Positions 39,158-51,700 of a stretch of DNA of 64,000 bases are shown in pieces. The DNA lies in NCBI GenBank assembly GCA_013400155.1, contig VXBM01000010.1, positions 1,164,886 to 1,228,885 on the forward strand, given 5' to 3'. A model generated the notes under the pieces. That model searched no databases. It worked only from the letters and a program-made list of their open reading frames with translations, and was not told the origin of the DNA. A program made the position numbers and the translations under genes. The stretch is from Helopsaltes ochotensis (lineage: Eukaryota > Chordata > Aves > Passeriformes > Locustellidae). Within the stretch, counting starts at the first letter, position 1, and every line of letters begins with the position of its first letter.

Positions 39158-39438
39158 AAAGGACTGCTCTTCTTCTCTCTGGTGACCAGAGACAGGAGGG
39201 AATGGCCTGGAGCTGTGCCAGGGCAAGCACAGACTGGATTTTAGAAAAAGGTTCTTTACACAGAGCACGGATTGACACTGGAACAGGCTCTCCAGGGAAG
39301 CGGTCATAGCATCAAGAAGCATTTGCACAACGCTCTCAGGCACATGGTGTGATTCTTGCGGCTGACCTGCTCAGGGCCAGGAGCTGGACTTTGATGATGA
39401 CTGTGGATCCCTTCCAACTCAGAATATTTTGTGATTCT
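39158..39438 (+). mobile_element. CR1 LINE 3' end abutting the GSAP promoter
   Basis: The 3' end of a bird CR1 subfamily is readable: CTCTTCTTCTCTCTGGTGACC, AAAAGGTTCTTTACACAGAG, CACTGGAACAGGCTCTCCAG, CAACGCTCTCAGGCACATGG, CCCTTCCAACTCAGAATATT and TGTGATTCT. It ends directly at the CpG island, about 250 bp upstream of the GSAP ATG. Confidence 0.9.
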
Positions 39439-39686
39439 TCCAGGCGGCCTGAGGGGTAGCCTGGGCGCACACTCCACGGGGAAAACGAGAGCCTTCGAGC
39501 CCCGCGGGGCAGCAGCACGGAGGCGGCGCCGCGGCAGGCTCGGAGGCGCTGTGCCGCCGCGGCCGGGCCCGCTAGGAAGCGGAAGGGCCGGCGGCGGGAG
39601 CGGGCCGGGAGCCGCCGGAACACCCGAGGGCCGCCCCCCAGCAAGGGGCGGGCTGAGGGCGGCCGAGCCGGAGCGGCGCCGGGGCT
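39439..39686 (+). promoter_or_regulatory. GSAP: GSAP CpG-island promoter and 5'UTR
   Basis: This is a GC- and CpG-dense segment that continues into exon 1 and intron 1, at least to the gap at 40039. No TATA box is visible. It has an ETS-like GCGGAAG at 39579-39585 and a GC box GGGGCGGG at 39645-39652. There is no ATG between the CR1 end and the GSAP start codon. The transcription start is not resolved, but the layout fits a TATA-less dispersed promoter. Confidence 0.75.
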
Positions 39687-39771
39687 ATGCTGCTGCGCCT
39701 GGTGCCCGAGTTCGAGCTGCGGAGGGACGTGGTGCCCTGGCTGGCGGAGCGGGGCTGCGCCGCGGCTCTAG
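39687..39771 (+). CDS. GSAP: GSAP exon 1
   Basis: It encodes 28 residues starting MLLRLVPEFELRRDVVPWL, similar to the human N-terminus (MALRLVADFDLGKDVLPWL). An in-frame TGA at 39654-39656 and G at -3 support this ATG. The donor is GTAACG, and the exon ends with one base of the next codon (phase 1). The N-terminus before the shared NVERNG motif is about nine residues shorter than in human. Confidence 0.93.
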
Positions 39772-42700
39772 GTAACGCTCCGAGAGGCCGAGGAGAGCCC
39801 CATCCCTCCGGCCGGCCGTCCCTCCCTCTCTCCGGCTGCCTCCGTGCCCGCCCGCGGAGGAGCCGGGCTGCGGCGAGGCCCCGGGTGCGGGTCCCCGAGC
39901 AGGTCCCCGGCGGGAGCTCCGGCCGCGGGCCCGGGGGATGGCGGCGGGGAGCGGCCCCTGGGCCCCCCTCGGCAGGGCTCGAGGGGAGAGACCCTCGGGC
40001 GCTGGGGACTTGAGGTGGGCAGGTTTGCTGTCCTCAAGNNNNNNNNNNNNNNNNNNNNNNNNNNNNNNNNNNNNNNNNNNNNNNNNNNNNNNNNNNNNNN
40101 NNNNNNNNNNNNNNNNNNNNNNNNNNNNNNNNNNNNNNNNNNNNNNNNNNNNNNNNNNNNNNNNNNNNNNNNNNNNNNNNNNNNNNNNNNNNNNNNNNNN
40201 NNNNNNNNNNNNNNNNNNNNNNNNNNNNNNNNNNNNNNNNNNNNNNNNNNNNNNNGAGGAAAAACCCCCCAGCCTGAACACTTTGGTGTGTCTGGTAACC
40301 AGTGCTAGTTTAAAATTAGATGCAGCGTCAGCTGTCACAGCACCGTGCGATCGCCAGCCTAGCGAGCGCTCGCGGTGGTGGTTGGAAAAAAGTGACCTCC
40401 CGTGTTCTTGGCACTGTGGCTTTTTGCTTGTTATTCATCTGCAAAGCAGCTAGATTAGTTCTGCTTTTCAGAATCGGATGAAAACCTTATTCTGATAAAA
40501 TAATAATAATATAATAGTTATTGCTTCAGTAGAAATACCATCGATATACAAGTGTGATGAACTTGTAACGCCTTCATCTGCTTTTACTTAAAATACTTAA
40601 CTTGCTTCCTGCATTGTGGAGCTGTTATCAAATAGGCTCATAAGATTTTGTTTGGTGACAAACCAGAAAGTATCAGCTTGGAGAATAAAATAATTATTTA
40701 CCAAGCCATCATTTAAAAAAATCTGTTAAAAAAATACTTCTCGGTTTCTACATTTACTGAACAATTATTGAAAGGTATACTGAAGTGATCTGAGGTAAAA
40801 TTCTGAAATTCTCCATGCATAATTGATTAATCTATGAATCTATCAGTTCAGCAGTGATGAATTCAAAGATAAATCAATTTATATGTTAATGGCATAAGGG
40901 CCTCAAAACGTCACTGGCTTGTGTTTGGGAAGGAGAAAATTTTATTGAGTCTTTAAAAATGTAATAGTCTTCTGTGGACTGTTCAGTAATATCTAATCAC
41001 AGAAGCAAGTAATTTTTAGGAGTCATGGTACTTTTGTGTCAATGTTTTCAGATGTTACTTATTCATATTTATTATTTTCTTTCCTAAGGACTTGAAAGCA
41101 CTTGATAGCATGTGAGAACTGCTAATTGTGTGAGAGCTGGGAGTAGCTGTGATGATAGGAAGGGAGTGGCAAGCAAAGTGAACCAGCCTTGTTCTCTTTA
41201 TTCCATTTAGTTTGGTATGAGCTGAATATAATGGCCTTCAGGAAATCAAACTCTGCATTCTCCAGCTTATGTTGGTGAAAGCTGTGTGCTGGGCAGGCAG
41301 GCTGGGTTGATTCTTTTGCTGCCCTTCATCTGCTGGTCTCAGCTGTGGGCGTGAGGAAAAAGTTGTAACTCTGTGTGCAGGGTTTTACTGCCGGGCTTTT
41401 CAAGGGCAGAGACCATTGCCACTTCTTTCCCGCCATATTCCCACTGACTGTTCTCTTCAGAAGAGGAACTCTCTTCTGACACAGAACTTTTTCAGCACTT
41501 TTAAGATGTCTGTGTCAGGTGAAAGGTAAATTCATTGACATGGAGATTGCTCATGGACCTTCTTCTCTACCAAAATTCTGTGCTGAGAAAGTATTGCATG
41601 AGAAAATGTGGGGACTGTATTACTCATCTTGAAAGTTTGAGGTGGTTGTTAAGTTCCAGGAAACTTCGGATAAAACAAAAAAAAAGAGAGTATATTGTTA
41701 CCTTAGACTCTCCCTGTTGACACCATCTAGCCCTAATGGTATTGTAGTGTACTTTGACTGATCTGAAACCAACTGAAAGTGATGTGTCGCTCAATGCACA
41801 CAAAAGGTTTTCATTGTCCTCCCACAACAAAATGGAAAATTTACTTTCTTCTGATAATACTTGAAAACAGTTTGTTTTTTTTTTCTTATCACTGCAAGCT
41901 ATGCAAGCCAGTTTATAATATCAGGCTTGTAAAACTAAGTTTCACTAAGTGTCTTCCTTCTATCAACACTTTGTGATAACTGCCAAGTAAATAGTGTCAG
42001 ACTTGACTAAATGCTTGCATAGGGTTGTGGAGAGTTCTTTATGTTGATGCTTACTGAACTGCAGGCCACCTTTATTATAAATTTGAGATCAATCATACAG
42101 GTTCAACCTTACTAAGGGCAAAATTTCCACTTCTAGTAAAAATTCCATCAGAGATAAACACATTTTTGATGGCTGCGGTGATTAGAAAACATAAAAGCAG
42201 CATCAGGGGAGCATGCATTTTTCTCACCTTGAGTACAATATTTTATCCGTTTTTCTGGTGGTTTTCTTTTTATTTTTTACTGCTTTGTCTAGATATGCTC
42301 TTCTCTTTCTATATCCGTCTTAGCTTCCTGCTCATTTGTTTCCATTTTAACCGTACTCTTTCATTCACATCTCATATAATTTTGTGTCCTGCATTGTTTA
42401 GTTCCCTGTACTTGTAGGTAGGTTGCATATCTCTCTATATGGTTCTTAGTCTTGTGGCTCTTTGGATTTTGGAGGGTTTTTTCCTTTATTTATTTCTTTT
42501 TGGAGGAGGAGGAGGGGCCAAGAATGATACAGGCGTGGTGGTGTTGGTGTTGTAGAGCTAATGTCTAAAGATGTTTATTTTCAGGCTTTCCTTTGAGATG
42601 CTGAAGGGGCAGGTGTGAGCAAATGATATTTTCCTCAGGCTAGTTCTCTCTTTCTGTAGTGTCCAGAGGACTGGAGTATGGCTTAACTCTTTGAACCCCA

Positions 42701-45700
42701 TGTTGTGTATAGTGAATAAATGCAAGGGGGTAATTTTGTTTTGTTTTATTCTTTGAAAAAGCACATTCCATTTTCATAACAAAAGGTAGTGCTCAATAGA
42801 ATCATAATTAAAAGGAAGAGGTAAGAGTTTACACAAAAATAATTTTTTCTTGCATGTTTAGAAATCTCTTAACTGTCTGTGTTGAAGTTTATCAGATTTA
42901 AATCATGGTGTTAGAAGTACTCTCTCTTTTTCCAGAAGGGAGTAATTTTAGCATATGCAAATAAGTATTTACAAGTAAAAATGTATTTAGCATATTGCTT
43001 AAAGTGTGCATAAATTAAAGGATGAGCCAGCTGAAATGAAAATCCTGTGTCTTTTGGTACTTCTTATTTCAGATACTTCTGAGAATTCACCATCACTCTA
43101 CGTTGTAAATGTTGAAAGAAATGGAAAAGTTATTTATACCTGGAAGGTAAGTCCATTTTGGAATTTAATAAAAATATAGTTGAGAATAATACTGTATGTG
43201 AATCTTAAGTTCTTGTAGTTTAATTTTTTTGCAGTAAGTGGTAGAACATGGAAACACAACTGATTACAACCTGGAGGGGGTTGGGCAGTGGAAAAATACC
43301 CATTTCCACTTCAGACAAAGATTAAGAATGATGAAATGGAGGGTAAAGTACTCACCTGATTAAGTCCATAGGGGTTTTGCCCTTGATTTTTTGCTGGCCC
43401 AGAGTCTCCCCATGAATAGAAAGCAATTTCTTTAAGACATTTCATAAGCAGCACATAATTTGACCCTCAATTTCTTAGTGAAGCCGAGCTATTAAATTCA
43501 TGTGCAGTGCTTTAGTTACATGTTTTCACCTACTAAAATCTCTTAAGATGCCATTTATCTAACAGTATTTCTGCATGTACCTTTCTTTAAGCTTCATCCG
43601 TAATACATTATTGCAAGTAACACATTTATTTGATGGTTTTGAAGTATCTAGAGCTGGCTTCTTAACATAGGATTCTGCTCTCCATGGTATATGTTTTCAG
43701 TTTTACTTCCAAGTGGGTTTTCTAATGGTTTTAGAAAGTGAAACTTTGTCTTCTTCTCATTGCTTCTTGATGAGACAAGCTGTGTTTCTTGACTGTGCAG
43801 CTCAGAGGAGTCTGTAGATCCAAATGTATCCTGGAGGATCTTGGTTCTTGAGGAGTACAAATATGAGATGTACTCCAGTAGAGTAGGGGTGCCTTTCATT
43901 CCCCTCTGGCTCAACAATGCTAACACTCTCCAGCTTCCCTAGGGTTAAGGGAAGAGGTGAGGCCTTCATCAAGGCTTTAACTTTAATACGCTTTCGCTGT
44001 GGGTGGATGTTTCCTTTAGTCCAAGCTTCGGGAGGGGAGTCTGTACAAGACAACAGTAACCATAAAAACAATTCTAAAGAGTGTGTCAAATTTTGAGTTT
44101 TTTTCATTGCTTAAGCCTCTAGAAGACTTAATGCAAGTAACAAGTTAGCTCAGCAGGAGATGTGGTGCTGTGTGTGTGTGGTGTTGCTGCTTTCTAGCAC
44201 CTGTGGAATCTCACACTAAGCTTTTTTAGACTCTGACAGTCTAACTGCCTTGTGTGTCCTTCAGGCTCTTGCAGCTGGCACAAGTAATGAGTTGTGGCTC
44301 AAGGTTCAAACATCTAAGTGTAGGTGTCTGCCTGCCTGCAGGGTGTCTAAGCTCCCACTGTAGTCTGTAGGGATCTGGTCAAAACAGTTGGTGGAGCTTA
44401 GGGAACTGTCCACCTGTAGCCTGTTCTTTTGGAGGAGGTGTATGGTGTGGAGGATGTAAACTAGACTGAGCTGGCCTGGCTTGTTTCCCAATAGATACAA
44501 ATAGAAAACAACCTTTGTCTGCTAAGTGAAAGAGAGTCAAGTGTATTCTGTGTGAAACCAGGGGAAGGTGGACACTGAGTTTTATTTTAAGCTTATTGTA
44601 GAATATTATGTTGTACTGTGGTTTTGACGGTGTCTATATCTTGTGACATTAATAGTGTAAAGGAAGATATTTTTAACTGAAGTGAATTCTATTTGCAAAG
44701 TAATGCAAGAATCTTCAGAGTGCACATGAAAACAAGTGTCCTATTTTATGCATAGTCATGGGCATTGATGTAGTTCTGTTACCAGTCTTGTAAAGTGTAT
44801 TTTTCAGTATCTAAGTAAGATGGTGTTAATATTTCAGACATACTTGAAAAAAATAGTTATTTGTGAAAGCACTTGCTTAATCTTAAATTAGGAGGCCTGG
44901 AGCATGTGTCTTAATATAAAGACATTTTGTTTTCCTTGTTTAAATCAGAAGTCAAAGACTTTTGTCATTGCCACAACAATAATGAGACACTCAGAAATAG
45001 ACCCCTTAGGAACCAAATACTCAGGCTTTTGTTTCAACTTCACAAAGCAAGAACCATAAATTTGTAAATAACCACAGATCTCTCTCCTCTCCCCCTAAGC
45101 AGTTGTTAAAAACAATGAAGCTCACTGTGGAAGTAGAAGCCTGTGTGGCTGGATTTAATTTCAGTAGTTTAGCAATTTAGTGCCTATACCCAGAGAACAT
45201 TAATACACATCAGTTTGGTTTGCTATCTAGTATATGCTGCAAAGCAGAATTTTTTTTAATATATTTGGAAAATGTAAGGCATGGTAAAAATTGAGAAGTA
45301 GTCAAGTTTTAATTTGTAAGTGCCCCAAACATAACCATCATATATTAATTATCAATAAGCTAGAAAGGATTTATATTATGTTATTCTTCAAAGGCAGAAA
45401 GCTAATGGTGAGCTTATAAAATACTTAGCCTTCAAACAATCACTTCCTAAGGCAGACCTGAAATCCTTTTTTTCAGGCTACAGCCAGATCACTGGGAGCT
45501 GATTGTTGGTGATGTTGGATGTTTCTGTGCTCCCTTTTGGAGCAGTAAGGTTCAGAATACAAGCCTTAAATCTCCAGGGGCCAGAGCATCCCTATTGATT
45601 CTTGTACAGACATCTCTCTTCCTGGCCCTATTGCCTGTAACTAAATCCAGTTTAGAAGCAAAGTGAGAGAGAGGCATTTGGTTTATGCAATGGCTTGTGG

Positions 45701-48700
45701 GCTGTGGATTGGCCACATTTAAGCTTTATCCCATGTGTTAGTTCTAAAAGGAAAAAATAAATCTTTGTTCTCTTGGAATTAGAATTTGCTTTTTTGGAAT
45801 TAGATAATTAACTGCCTGTTTATATATAGGACAGGGAAGTGTGTGAGGATGTGTGTCAAGGAGCAGGGTGAAAAGAGAGGTAGGAAAAAAAAAAAGAGCG
45901 GTGTTTAACTTTGTGCACGTTTATATTGCTAGTGCTAATTTGTTTCCATCCATAGGGAAATCAGAGAAACACTCACATTGGATTGTACGATCTTCAAACT
46001 AAACGAAACGAGGTGAGAGCAATACCAGATTTCTCTCTGGTGACAACAGGGCTGTAGTCTTTCAGATTTTGATGCTTTGCAACACATTATGGTATGCTAT
46101 GTCCTTAAGGAGTGTAGCCTTGCTGGAAACAGAAAAGATACTGGAGAAGGTATTGGAAAGATTCTCAGTAGTATTAAAATATACCACATTGCAGAACATC
46201 TGAAAGGCTTGAGAGTAGTAAAGCATCATGTTTGCAATCTTTATTTCTAAACAACAAGTCCTTTCCACTCCTCTTCACATTGCACATGTGTGCCAAGAAG
46301 TAAATGTTAGGAGTTTTCTTTATATGTGCATTCTTGGTGATACCATTTTAAGAGATTATTTTATTCTAAAACTGAACTTACTGCAATTCAGTAACTAAAA
46401 TCATGATTACAGGTTTTTGAATGTGTCCCCTTAATAGTATGAAATTAGTGAAATTTTGTAGAGGCAACATAGAACTCAAAAGAACCAGTGAAAAACAAAC
46501 ATAAGGAAAAGGAGAACTGTTACAACTGAAGCTTAAAATGTAGTTCTTCTGGGCATGAAAAGATATGCCTTAAAGATAAAAACTTTAAGGAGAAGTAATT
46601 AGATATTTCCTTTATGGAGTTTGAAAAAGCACAGTTACTAACATTACTGTGTTTCTCTGTAGCACCTCTATATGTTTGAGAAGAATCTGCACATAATCAG
46701 CTGTTCGATCAACAATGAAAGGACCTTATTGGGTAAATACATGATTTATCAGTAGATTTTCTTGGTAAAGATTTCGTTTAGTAGGATGATACATTTGGGT
46801 TTCGAATTACTTCAATCTATTTTGACCTATGTGTTGCCCACAGCAGTTCTTGAATTTTAGTGACTCTATCATCAGATAATGTAGGTAACAACATAAAGAC
46901 GCAGCTGTGACAATATTGCTGTTTTATTAAAACATCTAAGACACACTGACCCTTTGTTCACTTCCTCCTCCTGCATTTGTGCATACCCGCTACATCTAGA
47001 AGAGCTTCTGATGTTCCCTTAACATATATGTTTTTGGTAAAAGAATTGTGGTCCTCATTCTTCAAGGATGTTTGATAAGATTAGTGTCAAATATGCACAC
47101 TCACTTGTGGTTGTGTTGGTGTTTTCTCCCCCCACAGCAGTCAGTTTCTGTCAATATACAGAGGAAGAAAGAGCAAGTCAGGTCTTACAGTCAGGTACTG
47201 CAAGTGGATTTTTCAATACTGTTTGAAATATTGTACCTTTTTGCTTTCTTTCTCGTGTAATTTCTGTTTAGAAAACAAACTTCTGTACATAAAAGAATAT
47301 TATCTAAAACAATTTTTTTTTTTGCAGTATCCAAGTATTTAACCTTGCTAATCGAAATTCATCCCGTTAATAATGTGAGAGTCCTAAAGGCTGTGGATAG
47401 CTGTGTTCGAGTACAGGTAAAGTATTCAACTAATCTAAAGATAAGCCTTTTTAATCTGCTGTGCTAGAGAGAAAACATGGTTTAGTGCAGAAATATCTCG
47501 TGTTATCTTGTAACTGTTACAGAGATAATGTGCCTCTATTTCTTCAGAGAAATAAAAAATGAAACTTCATAAAATGTTTAGTATAGACTATTTCTCCAAC
47601 ATGAAGGTTGCTTTTTCTATTTCTCTTCAGTCTTCCAAAGTTTGCAATTGTAGTGACTGATGAGTATTAGTATGTAATAATAGCTATTTTTATTAATTAA
47701 ATATCATTAGTATGTCTGAGTAGATTTAAAAATATATAAATATCCAGCTAAAAAAACCCCAAAACATTTTAGAGAAGTGTTCTAAACTACTTTTGTTTTT
47801 TACTTACTTTTGTGAAATTTTCTGTGTAGTTTCTTTATCCAGTTGAAGGCAGAAATGCTTCTAGAGAAAGTCGTCTCTTGCTAGTTTCAGAAGATAAATG
47901 TGAGTTAATATTTTCAAAGTACATTGTCATTCTTTAACTTCAAGGTGATTGTTATAGATTTTATTTTTGGTAGACGCTTATTGGGGACAAAAAAACAGGA
48001 AAAAGAAGGGTGTGCGTTATTCTAGGTATTCCAATCTAAAACTGTATCATTTACCAGATTTTTTTCAATGGTAACAGAATGGCCGTCTTTGTCTACAATT
48101 ACCTGCTTAGCTCTTGCATCCATCAGTTATCTTTATTTCTAAAATAGCTAAAATAGACTCCTTATAGCTGCCTACATAAATTCAGAGCAAATCAATTGAC
48201 TGAAAAATGTCATTTAACTTGGGAAGTGGGACAAGAATAGAGAAACATTTCCTTGGATTCAGGTAACATTGCATGTTACCTAATGGCAGGCAATGGATAA
48301 AGATGGACACTTGGAAAAGACTGGGTTTTCCCTTCTTGTTTGTCCTGGTTTTAGACAGGTATCTGCCAGGGAAAGCTAGAGGTTCCTTTGAAATGGAGAA
48401 TGTAAATCCCCTTCTTTCTAAATTATTATAATTTTGCAATTAAGGGCTTTTCAGACAAAGATTTGGGAATAAGAATAGCAGTTATTTATTAGGAATATTA
48501 AAAAAAATACAGATGTAGGAATACAAAAAAACAAGCAAGCAAACAAACAAGAAGTCCTAGAAAAATCCCTGACAAAGTTAGGGATATGACCTGACACCCT
48601 GTTGGTCAGGGTATTGGAAACAGTCCAAATAAATCCTCCTGGAGTACCAGACATGGTTCTGTGGAGTAGAGATGATCCTACGAAAGTCCAGTGGGGGTGA

Positions 48701-51700
48701 AATAGGTCTGGTTTTCCTCTGGGAGTCCAGTGGAAAAGCAGGCTCCTCTGGGATCCACTGGCTACCTGGTGTTCTGATGTCTCAGTTTTTGTCTGGGTAG
48801 GAACGGTTGCCCCCCCCCCCCCCCCCCCCCCCCCACTGGGTGGAGCATCTCACAATGGGATGATGTAATGTGTCATGTCATTGGTGAGCCTTAATGACCC
48901 ATTAGCAGAAGATATCCCCCCAAGGGTGGACAGGTAGTGAAAGAGATAAGAAACAAGGCCTCACAGCTGGCCCATTATCAGAAGGTATCCAACCCCTCCT
49001 CCCTGGAGTTACAAGAGATAAAGAAAGAACATCTCCCCAACAGCTGGAATAGAATACACATTATTTTGGTTACAAAAACCAAGACATTGTTATAGAGTGA
49101 GATCTCTTTTTCCATCCCCTTGGAGGGGCCCATCTTCCCTGAGCTAGGCACCAACCTTGTGTAGCTGTACTTAGGCAGACAGAGCTAAGTCAGAAACACA
49201 TCATCTGCTGGGTGAATGTTGCACTTCTTATGCAGGCCAGCTGTGGATAACTTTCAGCAGCTTTGTGTGGGAAAGGACTGTGAGGGGTATTCATGTTAGG
49301 AAGTGAAACAGGTCAGGGATAGTCTCAGACATAGGCATGCAGGTCCTCAGACTCCTTCTTTCCCTGGGTGCTCCTTGGCTTACTTGGGCACATTCTAGTC
49401 ATTGCTCTTCAAGCCTGTGCTGTGCTGATGTGGGCAGGGAGCCATGTCCATGAGGTGTATGGCTGAGACCACGCACAGCTCAAGAAAGGAAGAGACTCCA
49501 GTTCTCTGTGTAGGCACCTGTGTTCATGTGCCACAGATATCCTCTTACACTGAGTTGAACTTTCCTGGCCCTAAAGTATTCTTACAGAATTCTAAGAGGT
49601 GAGCTTGTTTAATAAGCTGTATAAAAGCATTTAAAAATGTTTGTTTTTAATGATTTTTTTTAATATTTTAAAGATATTGAACAATTTGACATTCATGTTG
49701 TTGCAGAAGAAGAACACAAAATGGTAAGATTGAGAAATCTTTGGGTTGGAGGTTTTTTAACTTCAATTAATTTAGCTGGAAGTTTTAAAAGTTTTTTTAG
49801 TTTTATACTTGGGCAACACAAAGTTTATTAAAGAAAGCATTAATTATTATGGCAACTTATGCAGGTGACCACAAAGCCGATTGAAAAACTTTACACCTTG
49901 TAATCTATGAGGAAAATTATTTATTTTACTGGGTTTGTTATGTGTTGCTCAATGCTTCTGTGTGCTACAAGTTGGGAGTAGACATAGTGTTTATTCGTTT
50001 TAAATCCATTTTAAATATTTGCAACCATTTAAAATATTTTCAGAGTTGCCTTCCTAATCTTGTATATTGTGAGTCTATGTGAACCTAGTAGAGGATTCAC
50101 TTAAAAAAAATGAACAAAAGATGTAAAACTTAGATACAGTCTGAGTACAGTGAATGTTCCAATCTCTGTTTCCCCTCATCTCTTTTTCTGTTTTTGGCAT
50201 AAATTTGTCATCAACAAATTGTGGATGTTCTGCTTGAAAGACTTATTATTAATGAGCATTTGTCTAATACAGTAAATAATTGTGTCATTAGAGCCAATGT
50301 TTTGTGTTATGGAGGTGAATGTGGGCTTTGAAGGAAAAGTTAAGGACATGATTTTTGTCCCTTTGCAATCTTTCATGGTTTTCTCAGTTTATCATGACCC
50401 TTCAAGCAGATGGGTTTTATATGCTAGACTACAGTAGTGGAGTAAAGGCTTAAGTACAATCAGAAAACAGATTGATCTCATGTCCTTCTGACAAACAGAT
50501 TTGTTTTGGTTGACATGAAATTTCCCTACATCATTCAAGTGTGCATGTATACAATCCCAACAGTTTGCCACATTTGTAGCCTTTTCCCTACTCCAATCCT
50601 CTCTCTCACATGAGACTTTGGATAGAAGTCTCTTTTGGAGCTGATACATCTCCCTTCAGTAGTTAATGTAGCTGATTCTGAACTGACTGTGGTATTTCCC
50701 TCCTCTCTGAGGAAGGGTAACTCTGCTATTCTTTGTTCACTTTGAGCAGTTTAAGTGGTGAATTTCTTGCAAGCAAGGAAGACTGAAAGAAAAGATTTGT
50801 TAGTAGGTGTACCCTGAAAACTGTGCTTCTGATCTCTTTAAACTGAGCGCTTTGCACACAACAAAGGTGGACTTCATGCTGCTGACAAGGAGCCTGTTCC
50901 TTCCAAGCTCCTTACTATTTTTGCCTCTTCTTTTACTGCTTTTCTCTCTAAAGCACAGACTGTGCATAAGTGTTGCAAAACCTCATTTGATGGCTTCTAA
51001 TGTTTTTATTCTTTCCCTGTAGGTGATTCAAAAGTCAGGTCAGCTTCCAAGAGCCAAAGTTGTAGATGACCTTGTTTGGGCACAGTGGGATATGATGGAG
51101 CAAAGACTCTTCTACATTGTTCCAAAGGTGAGCTGAAAGTCATTCTTGCAGTTTTGTTCCTGCCTGTCTAGTGACAGTGAAGTTTTAAGTGTGTGGGGTA
51201 GCAAGCAGGGGTTTGTTTTCATTAGGATGGTCTTTCTTGTTCTTGCCTCAAATAATCTAAAGCAAACGCCAAACTTTCCTTAGAAGTTGTTGTTCTTAGT
51301 ACATTGCAAGAAGACTGGTGGTCTTAGTGCTTTCAATAAAATAGGTGGCTGGTTAATTTTTGTTTTGTTTTGTTTTATAAATATCTTTTACTCAAAAGTA
51401 TCTAAATCTATCCAAAAGTGTTGTGAGTATAATGCCTGTCTTCTAGAGAATTCACATCTAGAAAGTATTTTGTGTGCAGACTTACTGAGAGACCAAATGA
51501 GGACAGGTTCTTGGCAAGAAGCTCTGAAACTCTTAGGGTTTGGGTTTTTAATTTTGTCTGAGGGACTATTTGCATTTGATGCATTCTCTGTAAATAAAAA
51601 AGGATTTTTCTTTACTCTTCTTAGCCACAAAAAGGGTGAGTGTTAGGAAATAACCGGAAGTGAACTGTGATGGAGAAATCTATTTGTTTTCATTTCTGAG

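Larger units (their letters stand above)
47900..49673 (+). other. GSAP: GSAP intron 7 (contains a solo LTR)
   Basis: The 1.77-kb intron contains the 746-bp solo LTR at 48341-49086. Without it the intron would be about 1.0 kb. The remainder is AT-rich. Confidence 0.9.

Noticed and set aside
39431..40453. Long frames spanning the GSAP island and the 217-N gap
   Set aside because: GC-rich sequence and N runs read as open; they cross the GSAP exon 1 donor and have no homology beyond the 28 exon-1 codons.
48341..49086. Possible full endogenous retrovirus
   Set aside because: Only one LTR is present, the target duplications flank it directly, and no internal gag, pol or env sequence exists; it is a solo LTR.
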